Positions 35,706 to 48,276 are shown, counted from the first letter of the stretch. The stretch is DNA of 64,000 nucleotides from Syncephalis fuscata (GCA_025786725.1 JAHLTZ010000004.1:248001-312000); one strand, 5' to 3'. Notes: generated from the sequence alone by a model not told the origin. Numbers and translations: made by a program.

Positions 35706-37667
35706 ATGCATATCAACCTACTTATTGCCTCGCTGATCCTGGCATCTGTCGGCGCCGTTTCTTGCGACAACCAGCGAATCGAGATTGACTCTATCATTCC
35801 CAAGATTAACGTCGCTTCTGCAGTCCGCGATTTGTCGCCCGATCTAAGCAGCTACAAGCCACCGGCGTCATTCGCACCTCAAAGTGCACAAGAAGCCGCG
35901 CTTGAATTTGTTCGTTCCCAGCTCCATATCAAGAATGGCGACTTTATTTTGACCAACTCGCACAAGTCCGAGACCAGCGGTACCACTCATGTCTATCTTC
36001 AGCAAACCATCAAAGACATTAACGTTTCGAATGGTGTTGTGGGTGTTCACGTCGACAGAGCAAACAAGATTATTGCCTACGACGACAGCTTCTTCAAGAC
36101 CAACAAAGCTAACCAGTTTGTAGCTCAACCACTCAAAACATGGGATAGCCAGACTACCGGATTTGTTTCTCCTGCTGATGCATTGGGTAAACTTGCCGCG
36201 CACATCAAACAGCAATTCGATGCCAGCAAGGTCCAAACTGTACCACAGGCCAAATCTGCAGGCAATGGCCAGTCATATCTGCTCAAAAATGTTGACTTTG
36301 CCACGTCTGCAGTAAAAGTGTCACAATCATACATCCAAACAAGTGCCAGTGAAGTGGAACCCGCTTGGGAGTTTACAGTCAAGATGCCGCTTAACCATTT
36401 CTTAGTCCATGTATCGGCCGATGGCACCAAAATACTTGCATTAAAAGATTTGGTGAAGTTTGCTAGTTACAATGTTGTTAAAATCGGCGACAATAATCCT
36501 ATCGATACACCACGCCAGATTGTCACGGATCCAGCCGACAAGATTGCATCACCAAATGGCTGGCACACACAGGGAAGCAAAGAATTCACCACTACAGTTG
36601 GTAACAATGTATTTGCTCAGGCCAACTACAATGTCAGAAGCAGAATAGGAGATGTGGTTGATGATAGCGAAAATAATTGGAAAAACAATCCCCGTCCAGA
36701 TGGTGGAAGTGGTTTAGATTTTAACTTTCCATACGACGCTAAGAAATCACCAAGGGACAATGCCAACGCAGCTGTTACCAACCTGTTCTACGTTGCTAAC
36801 AGTATACACGATATTTTCTATAAATATGGTTTAATGAAGCTGCTGGCAACTTCCAAGAAGATAATGGCAACAAAGGTGGTAGGGGCGGCGATGCTGTGGC
36901 TGCTCAAGCATTGCAAGGCTATAATTCTCCAGGCTATCGTGGCAATGCATTCTTTACCGAGACAGTTGATGGTGAACGACCAACAATGGCAATGTTTGGC
37001 TTTGACGAGATAAAACCAGGCCGCGACGGAGATTTTGAAAATGATATTATTTCGCACGAATATGGCCATGGTATATCTGGTCGACTAACCGGTGGCAGTG
37101 GAAAATCCGGCTGCTTATCAGGTGCCGAAGCTAGCGGCATGGCCGAAGGTTGGAGCGACTTCTTTGCTTACTGGCTTGAGATGAAACCATCTGATAAGTC
37201 CACCAAAAATGTTGAAATGGGCAAATACGTTATTGGTAGAAATATTCGTAATTACCCATACTCAACTAGCCTGACCACAAATCCAAAATTGTTTAATGAT
37301 TTAAACAAATTCGGACAAAAGTTTGAACCACACGATATTGGTGAAAACTGGGCCGTAATGCTGTATGAAGTCTATTGGAATCTTGTTAATAACTTGGATT
37401 CCAAGAAAACATATACTCTCCTGATCTTACCAAAGGCAACACTCTTTTACTTCAAATTGTCGTTGATGGCCTGAAATTACACCATGTAATCCAACTTTCG
37501 TTCAAGCTCGAGATGCCATGATTCAAGCCGAAAAACAATTGACCGGCGGTAAACATGCCTGTGAAATCTGGCGCGGATTTGCCAAACGAGGTCTCGGCTA
37601 TGGTACTATTAGTAAATTTATTTTTAGAATACCAAGCACCAGCTTACCACCCACTTGTAAGTTGTAG
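35706..37667 (+). CDS. secreted M36 fungalysin metalloprotease
   Basis: Fungalysins are secreted zinc endopeptidases that break down extracellular protein. The gene has no intron, in contrast to nearly all neighbours. A signal peptide (MHINLLIASLILASVGAVSC) leads into the FTP inhibitory propeptide (SSYKPPASFAPQSAQEAALE, GTTHVYLQQTIKDINVSNGV). The catalytic domain has NLFYVANSIHDIFYKYG, then DNDIISHEYGHGISGRL with the HExxH zinc site near residue 450, and AEASGMAEGWSDFFAYW with the third zinc ligand. The C-terminal part has ENWAVMLYEVYWNLV and GKHACEIWRGFAKRGLG. Three one-base losses break the frame near 36832, 37410 and 37473; with them filled the protein is about 654 residues, normal for M36. 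The ATG at 35706 was chosen because it starts the signal peptide directly. Confidence 0.92.
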
Positions 37668-39735
37668 ACATGCAATCGCATAGTAATACACAAATAGAGC
37701 GCTGAACTAAAATAAATCAATATTCAACATTGCTAAAATCTGCTTTTATTATTAAACAAAAATCCAAGCTAATTAGCTGTAAATGTTATATTCGATATTT
37801 TAAATTTAGCGTATCAATAACCACTTTGTAAATACGTGTTAATCTTTACTGATGATCATTAAAGATTGTTCAATTATCGTTACAGGATGCTTTATGACAG
37901 CAAATAGACATGATACCGACTGTCCATCTAATTTATTTCTTAACTGTAACAGATGCTATTGATTTCCTGCTACATACATTATTTAGTTTGTGCCATACTA
38001 TTAGATATATTGTACTTTTTTGATAGTTAGTCAAAAATAAAACCTTTCTTGCAAATATTAATAAGCTACAGTTGGTTATATCTAAACATAATACTGCTAC
38101 TCAACCAACAATAAATATGCCTTTTTGTAATCCAATTCATTTTAGCTTATTATCAGAATTTATACAGTTACAGCTTTTGTTATAAATCTGCTAATCTGAG
38201 CTATTGTTATAAGAAATGATAGCATCTGTTGAGCTATTACGCTTGTTAGTGTATATTAAATAATTAAATATGTACTTGATACTTTTACTTGTACATATTT
38301 AATTTTACATTTGATAATGTAGTAATATCATTTGTAATATAATCAGTAATAAGCTTTATAATACCATTGCTACGATTTTAGCTTAAAACCCGTGACTTGG
38401 ATAACCAAACAACATCTTATCTGGCGTTATTCTATAACGTTAGTTTCCTATGTATAGTAACGCTTACCTTAACGCTCAGCATACATATATTAGTTGTACT
38501 GATTTGATAATAAATTCGAATGCTTTGTGGTATTTCACCATTAACGCAGCATGTTAGTTCACCAACATATTTTTGTAATAGGCATTCGTGCTAATACCCG
38601 ACAGGTATATCGCTTTTGTGATCAATCACATGGTATATCTTTTAATTACCCTTTTACAATATCTTGTCCGGAATATCAAAATAGTAACAGCGGTATTATG
38701 ATTGGATTGCCATTGTAAGTTACCCGATATTTATTTAAATGTTACTATTTTTGGCATGTATAAATAAATTGGAGGTAGAAAAATACCCGACTACATGCCG
38801 AAGCAATTACAAATTAGATTAGCCAAATAACAATGACAAATTATAGACTTGTGATAGCAAAATAGCAATAAGCAACTACTCATTTAAAACGACTAAATTA
38901 TACTATTTGAATTCTGTAAAAGTCTCACCATGGAACTTGCAGTATTTATTCATTCGCAATATATATATATACTGAAGAAGCATTAACCAAGCAGAAGGAC
39001 GTCGAATCAATACTTGTCAATAATGAAGTCAAGACTTTGGCGCTAGTGCTGCAATATTTGTTAAATTGACGGCTGGCATTTACTTTTTATTAAAATGTTA
39101 ATGAATTGATTTAAATAAACAATGTAACATATTATTTGATTTCTTTGAAACATTTGAGTCGTCATTGTTGTTGTTGGTCACGTGTAGAAAGATTGATCAA
39201 ATATTAATAGAAGCCATATGATTGCAATTCCATGTCATCCCGCAGTTGTTGTTATTGCATCTGAATGGTCTCTTCTATTTTCTAATATTCTACTGTTGCA
39301 TTTTGGGCATATTTGTGATGTAAATTAATATTAATATAATTAGTATAAATGTTGTTTATTAAACAGCCACTTTTCCTGTAGCCAATCTGACTAAATAAAT
39401 GGCATTTTGAACAATCAATATTATAAATGACAATATATATATATTAAAGCAATAATAAAAATAACTAATTAATTACATATTATACTGATAATTACACATG
39501 AATTAATTAATGTTGGATGCAATATTATACATGTTATAGTGATGATGAATGTTTAATTGTATTTAAAGTGAAGGAATGAAAGAATAGATAAAATATAAGA
39601 GTCAAGTACAATAGCTCCAATATCTTATTTGAAATATATACATGTATACACGACAATAATGGCGACAAAAGTATAATTGTTTATTGAGTAAAATGCAAGA
39701 ATTATAGACTCTTGTTGTCTTAATGATAAGCTAAT
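37668..39735. other. gene-poor AT-rich region downstream of fungalysin
   Basis: About 2.1 kb with no open frame over 60 codons that looks real. It contains the right copy of the dispersed repeat at 39080-39421. The rest is AT-rich sequence in which I recognise nothing. Confidence 0.6.
39080..39421. repeat. dispersed direct repeat, right copy
   Basis: Same-orientation partner of the repeat at 33584-33928, shorter by about three bases. Both copies begin in TACTTTTTATTAAAATG and end in CATTTTGAACAAT with a few bases following. Together the copies bracket the fungalysin gene and its flanks. Confidence 0.88.
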
Positions 39736-41563
39736 TTACTCTTCGTCATAGATCTCCTCCTCTTCGTAGTCGCCTTCTTCCTCGTCATCGACAGTGGCTT
39801 CCTGGTATTGCTGGTATTCAGAGACCAAATCGTTCATGTTGGATTCGGCTTCAGTGAACTCCATTTCGTCCATACCTTCACTAGTGTACCAATGAAGGAA
39901 AGCCTTACGACGGAACATAGCAGCGAATTGGTCGTTGACACGCTTGAACAATTCCTGGATGGCCGTTGAGTTACCAATGAAGGTCGACGACATCTTCAAT
40001 CCCTTGGGTGGAATGTCACACAGGGCAGTCTTGACGTTGTTGGGGATCCATTCGACGAAGTGTGAGCTATTTTTGTTTTGGATGTGAAGCATCTGCTCGT
40101 CGACTTCCTTCATGGACATGCGACCACGGAAAATGGTGGCAACAGCAAGGTAGCGGCCGTGACGTGGATCGGCAGCAGCCATCATGTTGCTGGCGTCGAA
40201 CATTTGCTGGGTAAGCTCTGGAACAGAGAGAGCACGGTATTGCTGGGAGCTACGGGAGGTCAATGGAGCAAAGCCAACCATGAAGAAGTGAAGACGTGGG
40301 AAAGGCACCAAGTTGACGGCTGTCTTGCGCAAGTCAGAGTTGAGCTGGCCAGGGAAACGCAATGAGGTGGTAATGCCTGACATGACCATCGATACAAGAT
40401 GGTTCAAGTCGCCATAGCCTGGGCTGGTAAGCTTCAATGTCTTGAAGCAAATGTCGTACAAAGCTTCGTTATCAATACAGAAGGTCATATCAGAGTTTTC
40501 AACCAACTGATGGACGGACAAAGTGGCATTGTATGGTTCGACAACTGTGTCAGATACCTAAATAATTAAACAAACCAAATTATTAGCTATCTAGTTATAA
40601 ATTGCACCACTTGATAAATGCAATGCAGCTATACACCAATAAAAAGGCGATAATGCGGAAAGTGGAAATGAAAATAGAAAAAAGGCGAAATGAGTGATAC
40701 ACATATGATGACGTAGCTGCCTGGTTGATGCTGAATGCCACTAGCATGCATTGACAATAGCAATAGCAAAGCAATGATAATAAACGCTGCTGTAATAGCC
40801 ATAATGCTTACCTTTGGTGATGGCACAACAGAGAAGGTGCACATCATACGATCTGGGTATTCTTCACGAATCTTGGAAATAAGAAGGGTGCCCATACCGG
40901 AACCGGTACCGCCACCAAGAGAGTGGGTAATCTGGAAACCTTGAAGGCAGTCGCAGCCTTCAGCCTCCTTGCGCACAACGTCAAGTACGCTATCGACCAA
41001 TTCAGCACCTTCGGTGTAATGGCCCTTGGCCCAGTTGTTACCGGCACCGGACTGAGCGTGGACAAAGTTGTCGGGACGGAACAGACCACCATAGGGACTA
41101 CCACGGATGGTGTCCATGGTACCTGGCTCCAAATCGACCAAGACAGCACGTGGCACGTATTTGCCACGGCTGGCCTCAGTGTAGTAGACATTAATGCGCT
41201 CTAGCTTCTGGCTGTCATCGGTCTCGGGACGTCCGTCGAAGTCAATACCGTGTTCTTGCGAAATGACTTCCCAGAATTTGGCACCTAGTAAATAAAAGAG
41301 ATTGTACGTTAGATTAGATTAGTTGATCAGTCCGCCTAGAGACTTGGCACCAATATGACGCGTCGTTTTGTGTTTATTAAACAATAGATTAAACACTGCT
41401 CTATATGCAGGTGCATACATTGCCATTCGCATATAGAGCAGTGTTTGATCAAAGCCAACAAGATGGCCCTCATAGAGCACGGTGCTGTAATCAGTGCTAC
41501 AAACGTGTACTTACCAATCTGGTTACCGCATTGACCAGCTTGAAGATGAACAATTTCACGCAT
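39736..41563 (-). CDS. TUB2: beta-tubulin
   Basis: Beta-tubulin pairs with alpha-tubulin to build microtubules. Three exons: 41563-41515, 41284-40812 and 40557-39736, exactly 447 codons with no frame break. The N-terminal MREI autoregulatory tetrapeptide, [10 protein letters not shown] and the GTP signature [12 protein letters not shown] are all present. The C-terminal tail is acidic ([17 protein letters not shown]). Codon choice is more GC-rich and restrained than in its neighbours, as expected for a highly expressed gene. The two introns (230 and 254 nt) are several times longer than most in this window, and the first carries an 18-bp perfect inverted repeat. Antisense open frames across this gene are shadows. 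Confidence 0.98.
41391..41446. repeat. 18-bp perfect inverted repeat in beta-tubulin intron 1
   Basis: Arms 41391-41408 (AAACACTGCTCTATATGC) and 41429-41446 (its exact reverse complement) surround a 20-nt spacer. With one mismatch the arms extend to 22 bp. In the pre-mRNA this would form a strong hairpin wholly inside the intron. Confidence 0.93.
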
Positions 41564-43030
41564 GTTGGTAGATGTAGTTGTTAGAAACAAGAGTATACAC
41601 TACAAAGAGTGGAGTGTAATAGTATGGTGGTGGCGGTGGTGATAGGGGATAGAGATAGTGATAATAGTATACGGTCGACTCAAGTAGTAGAGTGAAAGAG
41701 CGGTGAAAGAGTGGAAAAGAGGAGCCGAGGAGGACGGAGTGCTAGAAGTAGGCGCTTGTCGAGCCATCCTCCTCCTAATGAGGGAAGAGGCATCTGCCCC
41801 ACTCCGCTATCTCTGCCAGCTCAGCCATTAGGCCATGCGTTTACATCCATACCCGACTGTCTGTGGTTAAACAATTGCTGCTACCGCTACCGTTGTGTAT
41901 AGAGAGGCGAGTTCATTGAACGCGTCCTGTGCCCTCACACACACACACTCTCTGTGCGTGTATGCTTGTTTAGCTGGTAGCAGATGCAGCTGCCGTATTG
42001 GTCATGCCCACCAATAGCAGCTAGGCAATTGACCGGCCCATACTCACCACATGGTTCAACTATGCGCGATTGTTTTGTATTCGTGAATGGCTGTAGCGGC
42101 CAGTGACAAGGGTGGATACCCTGCGATACAGAACGATAGTTTTGTATGCATATAACTGCAGTCCATTTGCATTGCATAGCACGACAATGGCTGCGTTAGA
42201 TGCTATTTGGACATTGATAAAGAAAGATAACAGTAGCATCATTATATCATCATCAACGGTTTATTCGCTTGAGCGTTGCATTTGTTGATCTGCCAATATT
42301 CACGCGTTAATCTGAAAGGGGGCGTTTGAAACAGTATTAACGTGCTGTCACGTAGATTGCTATGTTCTTTGATCGCTGTTACTGGTCTATGGCTGGCCAG
42401 AAACGTTGCGCGTGGATGGCAAATCTACCATGATGGAAGAAAGATAATGGCAATTCTCCGTAAGATGTGTAACCATTCAAGGAGAGATGGCATCTAAATG
42501 CATACAAGAAAGGCGCGCTAATGCAGCAATGCCATGGAAGGCTGGCTTGTACTTTACCAGTATTTTGTCGCGTAAATCATTTTATTGGCCAGAGACATTC
42601 AGTGACCACCATGTGAATGCAGTTCCATTGAAAACAATCCGGTTACTATCAATTACTTGTATTATTATTATTATGCTACTACTGGTATTAGTATCTATGT
42701 TGTTATTGTCACTGTTACCATTGTTATTATCGCTCATGTTATTATTGATATTGATATTGCACTATTATTATTATTATTGTTGCTGTATTAGCGAAATAGA
42801 CTAATAGAAATAGATTGATTAATCAAAAAGATAATAAATAAAATAGCTAAAAATTACTTATAGAAAATTGGTTAATTAATTAATTAGTGTTGTTGTTAAT
42901 AATCTTAGCACAATAGTGTTAGCTTTATTATTGTTACTTCAACTTCTTATTCAGCTGCCACTTTCAAGTTAATTGCTTTATATCTATTTATCCACTAGGC
43001 AATTGAATTCTATTTTATTGTATTGAAACG
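41564..43030. other. divergent intergenic region, beta-tubulin and TAF8
   Basis: About 1.5 kb that should hold both promoters and the tubulin 5' UTR. It contains a purine-rich block at 41690-41750, an AC repeat at 41937-41948 and a trinucleotide-rich stretch at 42655-42785 that opens a leucine-rich frame by composition only. No gene or RNA was recognised. Confidence 0.5.
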
Positions 43031-44520
43031 ATGGCCACACGGCCAAACGCCTTCTCCCAACCTGTTTCGCACGCGCCTATCGACACTTCACTGACGATCG
43101 GTGCAGAGCAAGCAGCCGATGCTGTATTGGAACAATGCGTAGCCATAATTTGTAGACAGTGCGGCTTTGACACTGTAACGCGTAGTGCACTTGAATTGCT
43201 TAAACGACTCGTCTCTACATGTAAGTACTACTGGATAAACGTGTTAAACAGATCGTGTTTTATTTAATATTGTTTATAAATAATAACAACAACAACAACA
43301 ACAACAACAATAGATTGGGAGGAGTTGCTGGAAGAAGCAGCGCGTGATGCTGAATTGGCTGGACGGCCACGTCCTAACCTTAATGATGTACGACGCTCTT
43401 TAGAGATCTATGGCTTAATACAAGCTATTGATAGTGATACAGCATTATTGTCAAATAGTGCTAATGAGCCGTCTACCAGTCGGTCTACCGAGATAGATAC
43501 AAAACCACCATCAACGCATCGTAGAAAGAAATCTAAAATAACAAGCCCAATTGAACCTACATCCACCAATAAGCCTACTGCTCGAATAGCTATGGCTGAT
43601 ACATTAAAACAAGAATTATTAAAAAATAATGGTAAATATACCTATATTAATCTAGTCTAATAGAATATAATTATATTAATATATAAATTTATATAGAACA
43701 AGAAGTTGATCATTGGAATGAACGATGGGCCAATCGAGGACAGATGCATCTACACGCGAAGCTACAAGTATAGATTTACAACAAGTAGCCTCTTTATTAG
43801 GCACTATTGATCAACCAACCACTACCACAACAACAACAACAACCATAACAACATCGCCATCAATATCAACATTACCAAATTATCGACCAGCTCATATTGC
43901 ATCTCATATGCCACCGTTACCACCTGGATATACTTATAAACATACACTGGTAAATCTTTGTTTATTTAGTGTACATTGTATTTATTTATTAATTAATTAA
44001 TTCAATCTAGATGGTTACGCAACGGTTACGTGATTATGGTGCACTCCGTATGGAAAGTGCTGATCAGTCACGTATGGTAGAGGAAAGTTTGAAGAAGTTA
44101 TTAGCCACTACCAACTCAACCAACACTATTTCTCCAACTGACTCGTCTGTTCAACGTTCAACAGCGGATACAAACACAAGTACAGAACAACACACAGAGA
44201 CGGCAGAAAAGCTATGGTCTAATTGGCCATTAGTTAATTGTGAATTTGCTAATAATCGAGCTAGTCTGCCGGATACAGACGAGTTCTCCTCGTTACCATC
44301 CACATCTACATCGCCGCAATTACACCAACTATCATCTTCTATGAATGCTCTACTTATACCGGCAACCACTGTATTGGCATGGCCTACAGGCGTGTCCACT
44401 GCTGCAGCATCTGGCTATAATCAACACTCATCCACCCATGGACTATTGTCATTATCACGTATGAATCACCAAAAATCAATTGTAAACTCAAATCGTTTTA
44501 CAAATACTAAAACGACTTGA
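43031..44520 (+). CDS. TAF8: TFIID subunit 8 (TAF8)
   Basis: TAF8 is a histone-fold subunit of TFIID. About four exons. The N-terminus is a bromodomain-associated histone fold: QAADAVLEQCVAIICRQCGFD, then SALELLKRLVSTYWEELLEEAARDAELAG and RPRPNLNDVRRSLEIYGL. The C-terminal TAF8 motif follows: MPPLPPGYTYKHTL, then MVTQRLRDYGALRMESADQSRMVEESLKKLL. A Thr-rich spacer and a basic RRKKSK element lie between. The frame changes near 43742. Either one base is missing there, which keeps WNERWANRGQ in the protein, or the third exon begins at an acceptor ending at 43743 and the preceding bases are intron. The tail after residue 330 is Ser/Thr-rich and unconserved. Confidence 0.87.
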
Positions 44521-44665
44521 TCATTGTATTACACCGTAGTGATTAGTAAAATTAACTATTATTATTATCATCCATGAATCCAAGTTATGTCATTGTAAAG
44601 TGTTGTGGACAAGTATGCACATCCAATAGATGGAGAACATGGTCCACGATACATCCATTGATTAA

Positions 44666-46091
44666 TTAGCGACGATATTTCTGAGCTGCCGATTGTTCCA
44701 CTTCGCCTTCTAGTTCTTTAATATAGGTATGCTCTGCCTCAAGATCCTTGTTCAAACGATCACGTTCGCCAATAAGACGAGCCTCCCATTGACGGAATCG
44801 GTTCTCTTCGATCTTGACTTGTTCAGTAAACTTGCGGCGCAATACCTCCTCCTCTTCCTTGAACTTGCTGGCCAATTGAGAGGATTTCATCGTATTAATC
44901 TCACCGTTATCAAGATGTTTAGCACGATAGTTGTCATAGTGAACTTCTTCGGTGGAAGTGATTAAATCAAGCATATGCGTACGAATAAGTAGATTACGTA
45001 GCTTAATAAAGTCACAATGCTCTTCGTTTTCAACTATTGGTTTGTAAACATTGGTCAGTATTGTATTATATTTGCTATTTACAAAATAGTAATTACCTTC
45101 CGCAACACCCCATGGATAGTCGCGTCCTTTAACAACACGGCCATCTTCCGTCTTTACATCCTGGTCGGATCCAATGACTGAGAATGGCATTGCTGACATG
45201 ATATCCTGATTACGCTGAGTGGTTGATTCATCTTCACTATCAATGGGGCAGGAATAGACTTTAATTTCATTGTCATCGATGACATCGCGAATACGACGCT
45301 TAAATTTGATCAAGTCATCGGCTGAAAGTGTATCGGCCTTGCCTAGGACAGGAATTAAATTGACACGAGATCCCAATTGCTTCATTATTTCAATGTCCAG
45401 TGGCTTTAAGCTATATATTGCGCGAATTAACAACAACGATACATAATAGATGTATCAATGCTAGCTTACCTATGACCGGTAGGGCGAATAAAGTAGAGAC
45501 AAGCATGGACACGCATATCAATTTTACCCTTTCGAATTGGCTGTTGCTCCTGACGCATATAGGATTCGTATTGGTTGTCAATAAACTCCACAATAGGAAT
45601 CCAGCTATCTTTATTATTAACATAATCACCAAATCCTGGCGTATCAATAATGTTTAGACGAACATTAAACATCTTTTCTTCAATGTCTAATTGTAGCATG
45701 TAAGCATTTATTACAACTAATAGACTGTCTATCCATTACTTACCAGCCTTGGTGATTACAATATCTACTGTCTTCTCAAGCTGTTTCTCATGGCGTTTAT
45801 TCGGGTTCTTATAGTCTTTGATAGTAGTAGTAAACAATGTATTTATAAACGTGGTCTTGCCAAGGCCGGATTCACCTAGAGTCGCCGTCACACATACAAG
45901 CACGCGTGCATACATTAGACAATTGCACATAGAGAGGTATACTGTTCATAGCAATACATATTACGCTATAGCCACTTACCGACTACCATAATAGTAAAGT
46001 TGGCACCATCTTTAGTAACAATGCGATGGCGTTGGTTGGGCAAGTCAGCAATGCCGATGCCGTTACTTGATGAAGTAGAAAAAGGAGACAT
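44666..46091 (-). CDS. CDC12: septin, Cdc12 group
   Basis: Septins are GTP-binding proteins that form filaments at the bud neck or septum. About five exons give about 395 residues. Blocks are GESGLGKTTFINTLF (P-loop), KRHEKQLEKTVDI, NIIDTPGFGDYVNNK (G3), MRQEQQPIRKGKIDMRVHAC, YFIRPTGHSLKPLDIEIMKQL and LIPVLGKADTLSADDL (G4). The septin unique element lies around [23 protein letters not shown]. A C-terminal coiled coil starts at KFKEEEEVLRRKFTEQVK. QEQQP and the coiled coil FRQWEARL fit the Cdc12 group best; assignment to a group is by recall, not by a tree. One intron at about 45034-45096 keeps the frame open. No frame break was seen. Confidence 0.92.
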
Positions 46092-46499
46092 GACTAGACA
46101 GATGATAAGCTTGTACGCTCAAGCGATAGATAGGCACGCTCGAATCAAATAGATTAAAAAGTACGGTTGATAGAAGAAACAAGGGCGCCAAAGGAAAAGA
46201 AAGATGATAAACGCGGAATGAGTTGTGTACGAGTAGTAATAATAGTAATAGGAATAACAATATTCAATGGGAGTGTGAATGCATGAGTGTGGCGTGTATA
46301 CTCTATTATTTATTGTATGTGGGTGTGTTTAGATGCCTCACTACTTGAATATTAATGTATGGTCATCATTGATTGGTTAATAAGGGATCCACACACAAAC
46401 ACACGCAGTTTACCCTTTTTCTGATTAACTTTTCTGCTCCGATATAATTATATACCTTTTAGGTAAGCGGTATGTTAGTATTATTCATAGTGTTTATTA
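46092..46499. other. septin-ELM1 spacer
   Basis: About 400 bp upstream of the septin start and downstream of the ELM1 stop. It is AT-rich, with short TG/CA runs near 46320 and 46390-46410. No gene recognised. Confidence 0.5.
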
Positions 46500-48276
46500 T
46501 TAAATAATAGACTTTTTGTTTAATTGTTGTATTTGTTTTGCAATAGATGAAGCACCATTCTGATGGATTGGTTGAGTGGGGAAAGGTGCGTGCTGTCCCA
46601 CATAACTAAGTGGGTCATTGCCAATTGGAAGACGACGATTAGAACGAAGAGGGCGGAATCGACGGGTGACGTGCATTTCTTTTAGCTTGTTTTGAAATAT
46701 GGCCAATGCACCAGTACAGCGTTCATAGCCAATAACATAGACAGGTTTGCTGATAGAGATTAGTAATAGTGGTCTATTGATCTAATTATTAATAATAGTT
46801 ACCCAGTAGCCACGGCTTCACTCGTTAATTGTGTTGAACCGGCAGTTACACATAAATGAGTAGCATTGGCTAAAATAGCCATTAATTGACGATAACCAGC
46901 GTCATTACTTTGTGCGGTATTGATATGGTAACAATGTTTACTAAAAAGTAGTGTTATACAATATTACTTTATATTATTAGTTACCTACTCGTTAATAGAA
47001 TCAAATGCTTTAATTGCCTATTATACTATTTAGTAACATAGATCTATTATTATTATTATTACTGTGTTACTTACAAATGACGGTGTGGATTTGTTGGTTA
47101 CTATAAGAACTTGGGCATCTTTAACTAAACTAGTTAATGTCTATTCACAGATTAGATATAATAGATGTCATATTTATTGTTAAATACCGCTACTTGACTT
47201 GCCAATTGATTGGCATCTTGTGATGTCCATCGGAATTCTGGATTAATTCCACCAAGTACAACAGCAATTAACGGTTGACGTGGCTCAGAGTGTTTGCTAC
47301 TTGATTTATTATTCTCTTTAATAAGTTCTGATGGTAGCAGATTGCTTAATTGTTTAGTAGCAATCGATAGAGTTAGTGGTGTCACACGATGCGGTACCGT
47401 CTAAAGTATTTAACAAGCAATAAGTATAAATTGCTAGTATTGTCATAACTGACTTACTTCAGCAAGTATGATATTTTTTTGCGACATAACCATCATACTC
47501 ATACGTCCTAATCGTCGTAACTGATGGCGTAGCATTACAACAGCTCCAAAATAGCCAAATGGTGCTTTTGGATAGCCAATAAATACTAGATAACATTTAA
47601 TATACATATAATAGTAGTTTTGTAATTACTAACCTGTCATGGTCTTCTTCTGGCTTATTGCTGCCAATTCAAAACATACCGGAACGCTGTCAAGTCCACA
47701 AGCAATGGCATAGCGTGGCAGTGATAGCGTATTGAGTGCATCTTTACCATCAGGTGAAGTCAAATACCATGGCAATTGACGATGACTTGTTGCTGAATAT
47801 AAATATTGATCAAATTAATATTATTTAATTAACATCGTTTCATTATAATTACAATTACCATTTTTTGTAGTTATACGCTTTGCATTGTATAAACTTAACC
47901 AACGAAAAACAATCTTGGGTAGCCAATTAATACCTAATAATTACACTATATTTGTACTTTCTATTATAAATACAATAACTTACAACTTACTTTGTCGTGG
48001 ATAAATACGCTTTAATGTACATGGTAATCCAAGTGCCTCCGCTACAGCAGTGGCTCGCCGTTCCTCCTCTTCATGTCCACTGCCGAGTATCCATGTTTCA
48101 TCTGAGATTGTAGATTGTCTTGCCGATGCAGCTGATGTCGATAGATGCATTCTATGGGTCATATCTACACTAGAAGCTCTACTCGATGGAATAATAGTTC
48201 TTTTTACTAAACATTGTGTATTTGGTCTATAGGCTTTTAGCAATGAACCTTGCCATGTAGCCAACCCGCCAAACAT
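46500..48276 (-). CDS. mitochondrial fission ELM1-family (DUF1022) protein
   Basis: ELM1-family proteins have a glycosyltransferase-B-like fold and, in plants, recruit dynamin to mitochondria; the fungal role is unclear. About eight exons. After a basic, Ser-rich N-terminus that could target mitochondria, the first domain begins WILGSGHEEEERRATAVAEALGL with IYPRQ. Then come a block GYPKAPFGYFGAVVMLRHQL and VPHRVTPLTLSIATKQL. The second domain has LIAVVLGGINPEFRWTSQDANQLA and HLCVTAGSTQLTSEAVATG followed by KPVYVIGYERCTG, the family's C-terminal motif. The start at 48276 gives MFGGLATWQGS; the frame is open upstream without ATG. It is 265 bp from the divergent arginyl-tRNA synthetase gene. Confidence 0.82.

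Noticed and set aside
40078-41204. Open frames antisense to beta-tubulin
   Set aside because: They mirror the conserved tubulin exons, whose codon bias keeps the opposite strand open.
42487-42804. 105-codon leucine-rich frame
   Set aside because: It arises from a trinucleotide-rich stretch and has no family, start context or splice support.
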